A DNA stretch of 64,000 bases from Stenotrophomonas sp. ZAC14D1_NAIMI4_1 (GTDB taxonomy: Bacteria > Pseudomonadota > Gammaproteobacteria > Xanthomonadales > Xanthomonadaceae): positions 4,120,125-4,184,124 of the forward strand of contig NZ_CP026001.1 of the NCBI RefSeq assembly GCF_003086775.1, in the 5' to 3' direction. Under the pieces are notes generated by a model that saw nothing but the letters and a program-made list of their open reading frames with translations, was not told the DNA's origin and made no database searches. A program made the translations under genes and the position numbers. Positions 34,074-43,872 of the stretch are shown in pieces; the stretch's first letter is position 1; every line of letters starts with the position of its first letter.

Positions 34074-36424
34074 TGAAGTTGTTTGCTCGTGGCGCCGCAC
34101 TGTGCGCCCTGCTCTGGCTGTCCCTGCCGGCCTTCGCGCTGGATGAGAAGGACCTGCTGCCGGTCGACCAGGCGTTCGCGCTGACCGCCAGTGCGCCCGA
34201 ACGTGGCCAGATCCAACTGCAGTTCAAGATCGCCCCCGGCTATTACCTGTATCGCCACCGCACCAGCGTCAAGGCCGATCCGGCCTTCAATGCCGGTGCC
34301 CTGCAGATGCCGGCCGGCAACAAGCACCACGACGATTTCTTCGGCGAGGTGGAGACCTACCGCGAGCGCCTGCAGGCCACCCTGCCCGGCGCACCGACCG
34401 ATGCGGCCGGCACCATCAGCCTGGAAGTGCGCTACCAGGGCTGCGCCGATGCCGGCGTGTGCTACCCGCCGCAGAAGCGCATCGTGCAGGTGGCCCTGCC
34501 CGGCGCCGGCGGCAAGGCTGCGCTGCCCACCGCACGTGCCACCGGCGTGAGCCCGTTCAACAACCCGCTGGCCGGTAGCGGCGGTGGCCTGCGCCTGCCG
34601 GGCGCCAGCAACACCCAGGCCCTGCCGCTGCCGTCGGAACAGGCATTCGGCTTCGATGCCATCGCCAGCGACGGCAACACCCTGCTGCTGCGCTTCACCC
34701 CCGCGCCGGGCTATTACCTGTACCGCGACCGCACCTCGCTGAAGCTGGAAGGCAGCACCGGCGTGCTGGCCGACAAGCCGCGCTGGCCGGCCGCGCAGTC
34801 GCACCGCGATGAGCACTTCGGTGATGTCTCGGTGTACTTCAACCAGGTGGAAGTGCCGCTGCCGTTGCGCCGCACCCGCACCGAAGCCGTGGACAGCACC
34901 CTGGTGGTGACCTTCCAGGGCTGCCAGACCGATGGCATCTGCTACCCGCCGATGACCCGCCGGGTGAAGCTGTCGATTCCGGCCGGCACGCTGACCGCCG
35001 CCGGCAACGGCACGGCCACTGCGGCGCCTGCCACGGCCAGCGACAGCCCGCGCGAGGAGGCCGATGGCACGCCGCGGCGCCTGCTGCCGACCGTGCCCAA
35101 CGATGCCACCGGCGCTGCCGTTGACAGCGCCGCGGGCGGTGATGCGTTCACCGCCGATGCGCAGCAGGACAATGCCAAGCGCACCAAGCCGCCGGGCAGC
35201 GTGCCGAAGACCGACAGTTCCCTGCTGTGGGTGCTGCTGCTGGCCCTGGGCGGTGGCCTGGTCCTGAACCTGATGCCCTGCGTGCTGCCGATCCTGTCGC
35301 TGAAGGTGCTGAGCCTGGCGCAGAGCGGTGAGAGCGCCGAGCGCGCCCGCAGCCATGCCATGTGGTACACGCTGGGCGTGCTGGTGGCCTTCGCGGTGAT
35401 CGGCGCGTTGATGGTGGGCCTGCGCATGCTCGGCAACGCAGTGGGCATCGGCTTCCAGCTGCAGCACCCGGGCGTGGTGGCGGCGCTGGCCTACATCATG
35501 TTCGCCGTCGGCCTCAGCCTGTCCGGCGTGTTCACCATGGGCGGCGGCATCGGCAACCTGGGCCAGTCACTGGCCCGCCGCAGTGGCCCGGCCGGCGATT
35601 TCTTCACCGGCGTGCTGGCCTGCGTGGTCGGCAGCGCCTGCGTGGGTCCGTTCTTCGGCCCGGCCGTGGCCTACGCCTTCGTGGCACCGCCGATCGCGGC
35701 GATGCTGGTGTTCCTGTTCCTCGGCCTGGGCCTGGCCCTGCCGTTCCTGCTGATCGGCTTCGTGCCGGCCCTGGCCCGCCGCCTGCCCAAGCCCGGCCCG
35801 TGGATGGAAACGCTGAAGCACGTGCTGGCCTTCCCGATGTATGCCGCCGCGCTGTGGCTGCTGTGGGTGCTGGGCAAGCAGCGCGGCGTGGACGGCATGG
35901 CGCTGGCCCTGGGTGGCCTGCTGCTGCTGACCGCCGGCCTGTGGCTGTTCGAGACCAGCCGCTGGCGCAGCAAGCGTGGCGCCAGCCTGCTGGGCGTACT
36001 GCTGGCCCTGGCCGCGCTCGCCCCGGTGTGGGGCGTGACCCAGCTGGCCCCGCCGGCGCGCGCCGCCCAGGCCGCCAGCGACAACGTGGTGGAGTATTCG
36101 CCGCAGATGCTGGACCGCCTGCGTGCGGACAACCGCGTGGTGTTCGTGAACATGACCGCCGACTGGTGCGTGAGCTGCAAGGCCAACGAACGCGCGGTGC
36201 TGTCACGCCCGGAGTTCAAGGAACTGCTCAAGCGCACCAACGCGGTGTACATGCGCGGCGACTACACCAACGTGGACCCGCAGATCACCGCATTCCTGGA
36301 TGAGCACAAGGCCGTGGGCGTGCCGCTGTACGTGGTGTACGGCCCGGGCGCACCGCCGACCGTGCTGCCGACGCTGCTGACCCAGGCCCTGGTGGAAGAA
36401 GCGCTGCTGCGCACCGCCCGATGA
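34073..36424 (+). CDS. dsbD: Thiol:disulfide interchange protein DsbD with duplicated N-terminal domain
   Basis: DsbD passes electrons from cytosolic thioredoxin across the membrane to periplasmic reductases. The 783 residues exceed the usual 560-600. A signal peptide (about 1-21) is followed by two DsbD-alpha domains, each with GYYLYRxRTS and a Cys pair (Cys124/Cys130 in GCADAGVC; Cys284/Cys290 in GCQTDGIC). The membrane beta domain holds MPCVLP (Cys403) and the segment with Cys517 and Cys523. The C-terminal thioredoxin domain has CVSC (Cys699/Cys702). All redox pairs are intact. It lies between cutA and the TlpA-like gene with overlaps at both ends. Confidence 0.95.
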   Translation: MKLFARGAALCALLWLSLPAFALDEKDLLPVDQAFALTASAPERGQIQLQFKIAPGYYLYRHRTSVKADPAFNAGALQMPAGNKHHDDFFGEVETYRERLQATLPGAPTDAAGTISLEVRYQGCADAGVCYPPQKRIVQVALPGAGGKAALPTARATGVSPFNNPLAGSGGGLRLPGASNTQALPLPSEQAFGFDAIASDGNTLLLRFTPAPGYYLYRDRTSLKLEGSTGVLADKPRWPAAQSHRDEHFGDVSVYFNQVEVPLPLRRTRTEAVDSTLVVTFQGCQTDGICYPPMTRRVKLSIPAGTLTAAGNGTATAAPATASDSPREEADGTPRRLLPTVPNDATGAAVDSAAGGDAFTADAQQDNAKRTKPPGSVPKTDSSLLWVLLLALGGGLVLNLMPCVLPILSLKVLSLAQSGESAERARSHAMWYTLGVLVAFAVIGALMVGLRMLGNAVGIGFQLQHPGVVAALAYIMFAVGLSLSGVFTMGGGIGNLGQSLARRSGPAGDFFTGVLACVVGSACVGPFFGPAVAYAFVAPPIAAMLVFLFLGLGLALPFLLIGFVPALARRLPKPGPWMETLKHVLAFPMYAAALWLLWVLGKQRGVDGMALALGGLLLLTAGLWLFETSRWRSKRGASLLGVLLALAALAPVWGVTQLAPPARAAQAASDNVVEYSPQMLDRLRADNRVVFVNMTADWCVSCKANERAVLSRPEFKELLKRTNAVYMRGDYTNVDPQITAFLDEHKAVGVPLYVVYGPGAPPTVLPTLLTQALVEEALLRTAR

Positions 36425-36978
36425 ACTGGCAACGGCCCGCACTGCTGTGGACAGCGGTGCTGGCCGCCGGCCTTGGCCTGTGGGCCGGGCATCGGTTGAC
36501 GCCAGCGCCGGCGCCGGCGGCTTCGACGCCCGCTGATGTGAAGTCTCCGATGCCTGTCCTTCGCGCCGGCGATGCGTTGCCGGCACTGGTACTGCCCGGC
36601 GTGGACGGGCAAGCACTGGATATCCGCCAGCGTTTCCGCGGGCGACCGCTGCTGGTGAATGTCTGGGCCAGCTGGTGCGGGCCCTGCATCGAGGAAATGC
36701 CCGAGCTGGCCCGCTTCGCCGACGCGCAGGGCACGCACGGCGTGCAGGTGCTGGGCCTGGCACTGGATACGCCGGAGGGCGTGGCTGATTTCCTGCAGCG
36801 GGTGCCGGTGGGGTACCCGATCGTGCTGGACACCCCGGGCCCACGCGATGCCAGCGTGCAGCTGGGCAATGCGCAGGGGCTGCTGCCGTACAGCGTGCTG
36901 TTTGATGCGCAGGGGCGGATGGTGAAGGCCAAGCTGGGGCCGTTCGAGCACGGTGAGATTGCAGGCTGGGTGGAGTGA
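36421..36978 (+). CDS. TlpA-family thiol:disulfide oxidoreductase
   Basis: A periplasmic, membrane-anchored thioredoxin-fold protein of 185 residues. An N-terminal hydrophobic segment (PALLWTAVLAAGLGLWAG) is followed by a Pro/Ala-rich linker and a TlpA/ResA domain with the active site VNVWASWCGPCIEEMPELAR and a cis-Pro region (LPYSVLFD). It begins inside the last codon of dsbD (ATGA overlap). DsbD is the likely source of its electrons, and cytochrome c maturation or a similar reductive job is plausible. Its partner is not known. Confidence 0.9.
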   Translation: MNWQRPALLWTAVLAAGLGLWAGHRLTPAPAPAASTPADVKSPMPVLRAGDALPALVLPGVDGQALDIRQRFRGRPLLVNVWASWCGPCIEEMPELARFADAQGTHGVQVLGLALDTPEGVADFLQRVPVGYPIVLDTPGPRDASVQLGNAQGLLPYSVLFDAQGRMVKAKLGPFEHGEIAGWVE

Positions 36979-36986
36979 GGGTGTTT

Positions 36987-37482
36987 TGCAGGGCTTGCAG
37001 CCCTGCACCTGCTCAATGCAACGGCAACGTCAAAAGCCGAAGCGGGCTTTCCGTGGGATGGCGGGGCGGTGTGGGCTTGCAGGACACGCCGTAAACCCAT
37101 CCATGGGGGCTCGTAGGCGCCATCCATGGCGCCTGCGGTCCTGCAAGCCCACACCGCCCCACCTCTGACAGATTCCTGCGCCTGTTGGTGGGTGCCGACC
37201 GTTGGTCGGCACTTCTGTCAGATATCGATGTCCGACCCCGTGCCGACCAACGGTCGGCACCCACCAAAGCAAAACGTCGTTCCGACAGATCGCGGGAAAC
37301 TGTCGAAGGCGGGGTGGGTCCGGTTGAGGGGGTGTGAGCGGCATGGATGCCGCGACCAAGCCCCCATGGACGGGTTTACGGCGTCCCCCTCAACCGGACC
37401 CACCCCGCCAACCCACGGAAAGCCAGCTTTTGACGTTGACGTTGCTGTGACTTGAAGCGGGTGCAGGGCTGCAAGCCCTGCA
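36987..37482. repeat. Nested 0.5-kb inverted repeat with three perfect internal hairpins
   Basis: The whole element is an inverted repeat about a centre near 37226. Imperfect outer arms (about 36987-37062 and 37410-37482, sharing GCAGGGCTTGCAGCCCTGCA and GGCTTTCCGTGGG) enclose three hairpins with perfect stems: 23 bp (37063-37085 with 37138-37160), 26 bp (37187-37212 with 37240-37265) and 25 bp (37308-37332 with 37385-37409). The loops of the first and third hairpins are also inverted copies of each other. No gene was seen. The rest of the gap to 37590 holds a Fur-like box. Confidence 0.9.
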
Positions 37483-37518
37483 ATAAAACCCTCCTTGACC
37501 GCAGCCCGTCCGCGCCCG

Positions 37519-37539
37519 GAGAATTACGGATTAATTCTC
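37519..37539. promoter_or_regulatory. Fur-like box upstream of the PepSY/flavodoxin reductase
   Basis: GAGAATTA-CGGAT-TAATTCTC has perfect 8-bp arms and is followed by ATTTGC, so the minus strand reads GCAAATGAGAATTAAT, the common form of Fur sites. It lies 51 bp before the ATG. Iron regulation fits the encoded reductase; binding is inferred. Confidence 0.7.
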
Positions 37540-37590
37540 ATTTGCTGTTGCGCAGGATGCGGGCGGCAGCCTCAACGGCCTCTCTCCCCG

Positions 37591-40119
37591 ATGTTCAAGA
37601 ACGTCCTGTTCCAACTGCACTGGCTGCTGGGCATCACGGCCGGCACCCTCCTGGCCATCATGGGCCTCAGTGGCGCCACCCTGTCCTTCGAGGATGAGCT
37701 GCTGCGCGCGGCCAATCCCGGCTTCGCCGCCATCGCCGAGCACCACGCCGACGGCCAGCAGGCCCTCGCGCTGAGCGAGCTGGTGCCGCTGCTGCAGGCC
37801 GGTAGCGATCGGCCGCTGCAGCGACTGCGCGTGGATGCCACCGGCCAGCGCCCCTCGGTGGCGCGCTTCGCTGGCGGCAAGGACCACTGGGTCTATTTCA
37901 ACCCTTACAACGGCGAACGCTTCAGCCACCTGCGTGGCCAGGCGTTCTTCGACTTCGTCGAAGACCTGCACCGGCACCTGGCCGCTGGCGAGCGCGGCAA
38001 GGTCGTGGTCGGCAGCTGCGCCATCGCGCTGCTGTTCTTCGCGCTGTCCGGCCTCTACCTGCGCTGGCCACGGCGCTGGTGGCACTGGCGCAGCTGGCTG
38101 GCGGTGGAATGGAAACGCAGCGGCCGCGGCTTCCTGTGGAGCCTGCACTCGGTGGTCGGCACCTGGGTGCTGCTGATCTACCTGATGAGTGCGCTGACCG
38201 GCCTGTGGTGGTCGTTCGACTGGTACCGCAGCGCGGCCAACAGCGTGCTGGGCGTGCCTGCACCGGCAAAGCACAAGGTTGCCCCGGATGCGACCCTCGA
38301 CCTGCAGCACGTTGAGGACACGCTGTATGCGCAGCCCGGTGTGCGCAGCGGCTACATCGACCTGCGCCTGCCGGAAAAGCCGGGCCAGGTGCTGAACGTG
38401 CGGGTGATGTCCGGTGACCCTGCCCTGCGCGGCGGCCACCACGACCGCGCGCACGACCTGCTGCAGCTGGACCCGGCCAGCGGCGCACTGCTGGAAGCGC
38501 GCCCCTACGAGCGCCAGGGCAGCGGCGGCAAGCTGGCCACCAGCATGTTCGCACTGCATTCGGGCAGCTACTTCGGCCTGCCCGGCCGGGTGGTGGTGAT
38601 GCTCAGCAGCCTGGCCATGAGCCTGTTCTTCATTACCGGCTGGATGCTGTACCTGGACCGCCGGCGCAGCCAGCGCGCGGCACGAGCGCTGCGGCAGACC
38701 CTGCCCGCAGCGCAGGAAAGCGGCGGCGAAGGCACGCCGTGGCGGGTGATCCACGCCAGCCAGAGTGGCCTGGCCGAACAGCTGGCCTGGCGCGCGGCGG
38801 CACAGCTGCAGGCCGCCGGCCACCCGGTGCAGGTGCTGCCGCTGGCGCGGGTGACCGCTGCGCTGCTGCAGGACAGCCCGCAGGTCCTGTTCGTGCTCAG
38901 CACCTTCGGCGATGGCGAGCCGCCGGACAGCGCGCGCCGTGCGGCACGCCTGCTGCTGGCCCAGAACGTGGATCTCTCGGGCCTGCGCCATGGCGTCCTG
39001 GCGCTGGGTGATCGGCAGTACCCGCATTACTGCGCGTTCGGTGCACAGGTGGACGCGTGGCTGGCAGGCAACGGGGCACGGCCCCTGTTCCCGCGCATCG
39101 ACGTGGATGCCGCCTCGGTGGTGGCCCTGCGCCAGTGGCAGCGCGAGCTGGGCGCACTGACCGGCATCGACACCGATGACAGCGTGCTGCCGCCGGCCAC
39201 GCAGATGCACGACTGGCAGCTGCTGGAACGCGAAGCATTGAATCCGGGCAGCCTGGGCGGCGCGATCTGGAAGATCCGTCTGGCACCGCCTGCCGACACG
39301 ACCTGGCAGGCCGGCGACATCCTGCACATTGCACCGCGCAACAGCGTGCAGCACACCACGACGGTGCTGGAAGCACGCGGGCTGGACCCGCTGCAGCCAC
39401 TGCTGCTCGACGGTGGCACCCGCACGCTGCTGGACCTGGCAGGCGAACGCGTGCTGCCCGACGAAGGCGCCGCGCTGCCGGTACAGGACGCTGCGCTGTG
39501 GCTGGCGGGCCTGCCGATGCTGCCTGGGCGCGAGTACTCCATCGCGTCGTGTGCCGCCGATGGTGCAGTGGAACTGGTGGTGCGCCTGGTGCACGACGCT
39601 GCGGGCCGCCCCGGCCTGGGCTCGGGCTGGCTGTCGCTGCACGCGCCGCTGGTCAGCCGCATTGCCGCGCGCGTGCACCGCAACCCTGGCTTCCACCGCC
39701 AGGCCGGCGCGCCGATGGTGCTGGTCGGCAACGGTACCGGCATTGCCGGCCTGCGCAGCCTGCTGCGCGAAGCCGCCCAGCATGGCGAACACGGCCATTG
39801 GCTGCTGTTCGGCGAGCGCCAGCGCGCGCACGACCAGCTGTTCGGCGAGGAGATCGCGCAGTGGCAGGCCGAGGGCCACGTGGCGCGCGTTGACCTGGCG
39901 TTCTCGCGTGATGCCGATGGCGGCGGCTACGTGCAGCACCAGCTGCAGGCCGCTACGGCGGAACTGCAGGCATGGCTGGCGCGTGGGGCGGTGATCCACG
40001 TGTGTGGCTCGCTGCAGGGCATGGCCGAAGGCGTTGACCAGGTGCTGCGTGCGGCGCTGGGCGATGATGCGGTGGAGACGCTGCTGGAGAGCGGGCACTA
40101 CCGCCGCGACGTGTATTGA
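37591..40119 (+). CDS. PepSY / flavodoxin / NADPH-flavin reductase fusion, putative ferric reductase
   Basis: The protein has 842 residues. The N-terminal half is a PepSY-associated membrane unit with four helices (WLLGITAGTLLAIMGLSGAT; GSCAIALLFFALSGLYLRW; VVGTWVLLIYLMSALTGLWW; MLSSLAMSLFFITGWMLYL). A flavodoxin-like domain follows (IHASQSGLAEQLAW, VLFVLSTFGDGEPPDSAR), then an FAD/NADPH reductase half (PGREYSIASCA, VGNGTGIAGLRSLLREA, HVCGSLQGMAEGV) ending GHYRRDVY as in CysJ-type reductases. The build suggests transfer of NADPH electrons to a periplasmic acceptor such as a ferric siderophore. The Fur-like box supports an iron role. No strong Shine-Dalgarno before 37591. Confidence 0.9.
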   Translation: MFKNVLFQLHWLLGITAGTLLAIMGLSGATLSFEDELLRAANPGFAAIAEHHADGQQALALSELVPLLQAGSDRPLQRLRVDATGQRPSVARFAGGKDHWVYFNPYNGERFSHLRGQAFFDFVEDLHRHLAAGERGKVVVGSCAIALLFFALSGLYLRWPRRWWHWRSWLAVEWKRSGRGFLWSLHSVVGTWVLLIYLMSALTGLWWSFDWYRSAANSVLGVPAPAKHKVAPDATLDLQHVEDTLYAQPGVRSGYIDLRLPEKPGQVLNVRVMSGDPALRGGHHDRAHDLLQLDPASGALLEARPYERQGSGGKLATSMFALHSGSYFGLPGRVVVMLSSLAMSLFFITGWMLYLDRRRSQRAARALRQTLPAAQESGGEGTPWRVIHASQSGLAEQLAWRAAAQLQAAGHPVQVLPLARVTAALLQDSPQVLFVLSTFGDGEPPDSARRAARLLLAQNVDLSGLRHGVLALGDRQYPHYCAFGAQVDAWLAGNGARPLFPRIDVDAASVVALRQWQRELGALTGIDTDDSVLPPATQMHDWQLLEREALNPGSLGGAIWKIRLAPPADTTWQAGDILHIAPRNSVQHTTTVLEARGLDPLQPLLLDGGTRTLLDLAGERVLPDEGAALPVQDAALWLAGLPMLPGREYSIASCAADGAVELVVRLVHDAAGRPGLGSGWLSLHAPLVSRIAARVHRNPGFHRQAGAPMVLVGNGTGIAGLRSLLREAAQHGEHGHWLLFGERQRAHDQLFGEEIAQWQAEGHVARVDLAFSRDADGGGYVQHQLQAATAELQAWLARGAVIHVCGSLQGMAEGVDQVLRAALGDDAVETLLESGHYRRDVY

Positions 40120-40129
40120 TCCCCCTCTG

Positions 40130-40188
40130 GTAGTGCCGGCCGCTGGCCGGCATGACCATGGAAATGCCGGCCAGCGGCCGGCACCACC
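40130..40188. repeat. REP palindrome pair (GCCGGCCGCTGGCCGGC type)
   Basis: GTAGTGCCGGCCGCTGGCCGGCA and its inverted partner TGCCGGCCAGCGGCCGGCAC form a head-to-head pair between two convergent genes. It is a different sequence family from the others in the window. Confidence 0.8.
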
Positions 40189-40197
40189 GGAGTTCTA

Positions 40198-42735
40198 TCA
40201 CGCCGCCACGCGCGGGCGTCGCTCCGGTTGCAGGCGGAACGCCGATACCGCTTCGGCCAGAGCCTGGACCTGCGTCTGCATGTGCGCGGTGGAGGCACCG
40301 GCTTCCTCCACCAGGCTGGCATTGCGCTGGGTGCTCGATTCCATCTGCACGATGGTCTGGTTCACCTGGGCGATGCCCGCGTGCTGGTCCTGCGATGCGC
40401 TGCGGATGGCGGTGAGCAGTTCCGCCAGCTGCTGCACGCTGCCGACGATCTCGCCCATGGTGGTGCCGGCCTGTTCGGCCTGCACATTGCCCTGGCCGAC
40501 GCGGGCCACCGAGTCCTCAATCAGGCCCTTGATCTGCTTGGCAGCCTCGGCGCTGCGCTGTGCCAGCAACCGCACTTCGGAGGCCACCACGGCGAAACTG
40601 CGGCCCTGTTCGCCGGCACGCGCGGCTTCCACGGCGGCGTTCAGCGCCAGGATGTTGGTCTGGAACGCGATGCCATCGATCAGTTGGGTGATGTCACCGA
40701 TGCGGCGCGACGCTTCGCTGATGCCGTGCATGGTGGCCACCACCTGGCCCACGGCCTGGCCGCCTCGTGCGGCCACCGCCGCCGCGCCCTGCACCAGCGC
40801 ATCGGCACGGCCGGCGGCGTCGGCGTTGCGGCCGACGGTGTCGGTCAGCTCGTGCATCGACGCAGCCGTTTCTTCCAGGTTGGCCGCCTGCTGCTCGGTG
40901 CGCTGCGAGAGATCATGGTGGCCGGCGACGATCTCGCCCACGCCCACGTCCAGCCGCGAGGTGGCCTGCTGGATGCGGGTGACGATGCGGCCGAGCTGGC
41001 CGACGGTGGCATTGGCATCGTCGCGCATGCGCGCGAACACGCCCTGCAGGTCGCCTTCCATGCGCACGCTCAGGTCACCCCGGGCCAGTGCTGCCAGCAG
41101 CGCCTGCAGGTCGCCCAGGTTGGTTTCGAATGTGGCCAGCAGGTGGTTGATGCTGGTGGACAGCGTGCGCACGAAGCCCTGCTTGCCCTCCAGGGCGATG
41201 CGGCCGTGCAGTTCGCCGTGTGCGGCGGCGTCGACCAGTGCGGCCACTTCGGTTTCCAGCAGGGTTTCCAGCGCGCGGCTGCGCCATTCCACCGCCACGC
41301 CGAGGAAGTGATCCTCGTCGATGATGGCGTTGGCGATGAGCTGGTAGCGCACGCCGAGATGATTGATCTCGCGCTCCTCGCGTCGGCGTACGCCCGCCAG
41401 GCTGGTCATCGCCGGGTGCAGGCGCACGGCATCGCTGCCAACCAGCGCGTCGGCCTGCATGCCCAGCTGTTGCAGCAGCGCGGGATTGGCGTAGGCCACC
41501 TGCCCTTCCGCGTCGATCACCATCAACCCGGTCTGTGCGCTGTCCAGTGCCTGGCGCACGCGGGTATTGCCACGGGCGACCGCGCGTTCCTCCTCGATGC
41601 GCGCGCGCAGGCGCTGCTGCATGTCGATCAGGCGCTGCGCCAACTGGCCGATCTCATCGTTGGCGTTGTGCACGCGCAGGGTGGTGTCCAGGCGATCGTC
41701 GGCGATGTCACTGGCAAAGCGCAGGGTGTCCTGGATCGGGCGCCGCACGGCGCGCAGCACCAGCACCAGGCTGGTGATCAGCACGCCGGCCACCAGGGCC
41801 AGCGTCGCGGCGAACAGCACGCTCAGGGTGCGTGCACCGGCCTGCTGGCGTGCCTGCGCCTGGGCCAGCGCCTGCACCTGTGCCTTCTGGAACGCGGCCA
41901 GTGCCGGCGCCACGCCGGCCGCAGCATCGACCAGCGACTGTGCTTCCACATCCAGGCCGACGCGGGCGGCGGTGTAGCCCAGCAGCGCCGTCTGGTAGGC
42001 ATCCATGTCGGCACGCAGGCTTTCCTGCGCCTCGGCCGGCAACCCGGCCAGGGCCAGGTCGAAAGGCAGCTTCTCCTCGCTGGCCCGGTCGGCGTGGGTG
42101 GAGTCGCCATCGAGCAGCAGCAGGGCCTCCTGCCGGCGCATCTTCTGCACGTGCAGTTCCAGTGCCGGACGCTGCAGCGCAGCCACGTTCGCCTGCAGCG
42201 CATCGGCAGCCTGCTGCAGCTGTGCGGCCAGGCCGGCGTCGCCGCGGCCCATTTCATCCACGCGCTCGAACAGGGCGGCGATGCCCTGCGAGAACCCGTC
42301 GACCGCCTCGGCCAGGGACTGCAGCGCCTTGCGACGGGCCGCATCCATCGGCATCGCGCGCAGCGCCTGCAGGTCGTCCTTCAGTTCCTGCTGGGTGGCC
42401 AGCAGCTGGCTGCGGTCGGCATCGTCGAAACTGCGCGCATACTGGGTCTGCAGGCGCCGCGCTTCGGCCACGCGGGTGGCCAGCGCCGCCGCCAGATCGC
42501 TGCCACGCTGGTAGCTGGCCTGGGTGCGGGCGGCCTGCCCGCTTGCGTGGCCGGTCCAGGCGTAGGCGCCGGCAATGGCGACCAGGCCCAGGCCGCAGAC
42601 CCACAGGGTGGCCTTCAGTTTGTCGGCCACGCTGAGCCGGTGCGGCTGCAGCCAGCGCAACAGGGCAGGAAACGCCGAGCGCAGCCCAACCAGGCGGGTG
42701 CGCAGGGACCGAAGGCGAACAACCGCGGTCGACAT
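40198..42735 (-). CDS. Methyl-accepting chemotaxis protein with PAS domain
   Basis: The 845-residue transmembrane receptor has a first helix ([17 protein letters not shown], near 60-77), a long helical periplasmic sensor with an [20 protein letters not shown] segment, a second helix ([20 protein letters not shown]), a HAMP region, a PAS domain ([20 protein letters not shown]) and the signalling tip [20 protein letters not shown], which interacts with CheA/CheW. The ligand is not known. Start 42735 was chosen for TGGAG upstream; a longer in-frame extension would be Arg/Pro-rich and overlap the next gene's promoter. It ends without the CheR-tethering pentapeptide. Confidence 0.93.
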   Translation of the reverse strand: MSTAVVRLRSLRTRLVGLRSAFPALLRWLQPHRLSVADKLKATLWVCGLGLVAIAGAYAWTGHASGQAARTQASYQRGSDLAAALATRVAEARRLQTQYARSFDDADRSQLLATQQELKDDLQALRAMPMDAARRKALQSLAEAVDGFSQGIAALFERVDEMGRGDAGLAAQLQQAADALQANVAALQRPALELHVQKMRRQEALLLLDGDSTHADRASEEKLPFDLALAGLPAEAQESLRADMDAYQTALLGYTAARVGLDVEAQSLVDAAAGVAPALAAFQKAQVQALAQAQARQQAGARTLSVLFAATLALVAGVLITSLVLVLRAVRRPIQDTLRFASDIADDRLDTTLRVHNANDEIGQLAQRLIDMQQRLRARIEEERAVARGNTRVRQALDSAQTGLMVIDAEGQVAYANPALLQQLGMQADALVGSDAVRLHPAMTSLAGVRRREEREINHLGVRYQLIANAIIDEDHFLGVAVEWRSRALETLLETEVAALVDAAAHGELHGRIALEGKQGFVRTLSTSINHLLATFETNLGDLQALLAALARGDLSVRMEGDLQGVFARMRDDANATVGQLGRIVTRIQQATSRLDVGVGEIVAGHHDLSQRTEQQAANLEETAASMHELTDTVGRNADAAGRADALVQGAAAVAARGGQAVGQVVATMHGISEASRRIGDITQLIDGIAFQTNILALNAAVEAARAGEQGRSFAVVASEVRLLAQRSAEAAKQIKGLIEDSVARVGQGNVQAEQAGTTMGEIVGSVQQLAELLTAIRSASQDQHAGIAQVNQTIVQMESSTQRNASLVEEAGASTAHMQTQVQALAEAVSAFRLQPERRPRVAA

Positions 42736-42938
42736 GACAGACTCCAGGCGAAAGGACGCACCTGTATCGGCCCGGATCAGAAAGACTTTAGGATTGTTTT
42801 CCGCATCGGGCCGCCGAGCCGGCGGTCGCGGTCTTTGTACCGGCCGCAGGCGACGGGGCGATGACATCGGCGCCCGCCCTTGACCTCAACCCCGGTTGCG
42901 GTTGCACAGTAGGTGCCCCTGCCCCGCCTGGTGCCGTC

Positions 42939-43775
42939 ATGACCGCGCTCGACATCCCCCGTTACCTGCAGCGCTTGCAGTTGCAGGCCGCGCCGCCGGC
43001 CACCCTGGCCGGGCTGACCCTGCTGCAGCAGCGCCACAACGCCCATGTGCCGTTCGAGACCCTGACCTGCCTGCTGCGCGACCCCGTGCCGATCGACCTG
43101 GACCGCGTGCAACGCAAGCTGCTGGAGGCGCAGCGCGGGGGCTACTGCTTCGAGCTCAATGGCGCCTTCCTCGCGCTGCTGCAGTCGCTGGGCTTCGACG
43201 CCCATGCGTTGAGTGCGCGCGTGCTGCTGTCGGCCGGCGAAGGTGAACTGACGCCGCGCACGCACCTGTTGATCCGGGTGCGGCTGGATGGCGAGGACTG
43301 GCTGGTGGATACCGGCTTCGGCAGCCTGACCCCGACCGTACCGCTGCGCCTGCACGCGCCCTCGGCGCAGGACACGCCGCACGAGCGCTACCGGCTGCAG
43401 CGGCTGGACGATGGCGATTTCCTGCTGGCAGCCAGCAGCGGCGAGGACTGGCGTCCGCTGTACCGCTTCGACCTTACGTCGCCCGCGGCGGCCGACAACG
43501 AGGTGGGCAACTGGTATGTGTGCACACACCCGCAGTCGAGTTTCCCCGGGGAACTGCGTGCGTCGCTGACCTGGCCGGAAGGACGCCGCACGGTTGGCAG
43601 CGGCCAGTACACCGAGTACCGCCCGGGAAAGGCGCCGGAGAAGCGCGCACTGCGCGACGTGGCCGACGTACGGCAGGTGCTGCAGGAAGGGTTTGGCATA
43701 AGGCTGCCGGAGGATGCGCGGCTGGACCCGGCCATTGCCGGGTGGCTGCAGCGGTGGCAGGCGACGGCCGTGTAG
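42939..43775 (+). CDS. Arylamine N-acetyltransferase
   Basis: The enzyme moves an acetyl group from acetyl-CoA to arylamines and hydrazines. The 278 residues carry the complete catalytic triad: Cys70 in QRGGYCFELNG, His109 in TPRTHLLIRV and Asp124 in WLVDTGFGSL, at nearly the textbook positions. The first domain motif HNAHVPFETL is also present. Start 42939 was preferred to 42861 because the family N-terminus begins at MTALDIPRYLQRL. The natural role in bacteria is uncertain. The TAG stop is the GTAG of a SMAG element. Confidence 0.93.
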   Translation: MTALDIPRYLQRLQLQAAPPATLAGLTLLQQRHNAHVPFETLTCLLRDPVPIDLDRVQRKLLEAQRGGYCFELNGAFLALLQSLGFDAHALSARVLLSAGEGELTPRTHLLIRVRLDGEDWLVDTGFGSLTPTVPLRLHAPSAQDTPHERYRLQRLDDGDFLLAASSGEDWRPLYRFDLTSPAAADNEVGNWYVCTHPQSSFPGELRASLTWPEGRRTVGSGQYTEYRPGKAPEKRALRDVADVRQVLQEGFGIRLPEDARLDPAIAGWLQRWQATAV

Positions 43776-43863
43776 AGTCGAGCTTGCTCGACTGGGTGCG
43801 CGAAGCAGTCGAGCAAGCTCGACTCTACGGGCCAACGGCAGCCGAGCATGGGCTCGGCTCTAC
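43772..43863. repeat. SMAG cluster (three palindromes)
   Basis: GTAGAGTCGAGCTTGCTCGACTG, then the facing CAGTCGAGCAAGCTCGACTCTAC, then CAGCCGAGCATGGGCTCGGCTCTAC. The first GTAG provides the stop codon of the acetyltransferase gene. Confidence 0.85.
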
Positions 43864-43872
43864 AGAGTGGTG

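Noticed and set aside
37531..40098. Long minus-strand open frame opposite the PepSY/flavodoxin reductase
   Set aside because: The same complementary-strand effect; the plus-strand protein has all expected motifs, and this frame has none.
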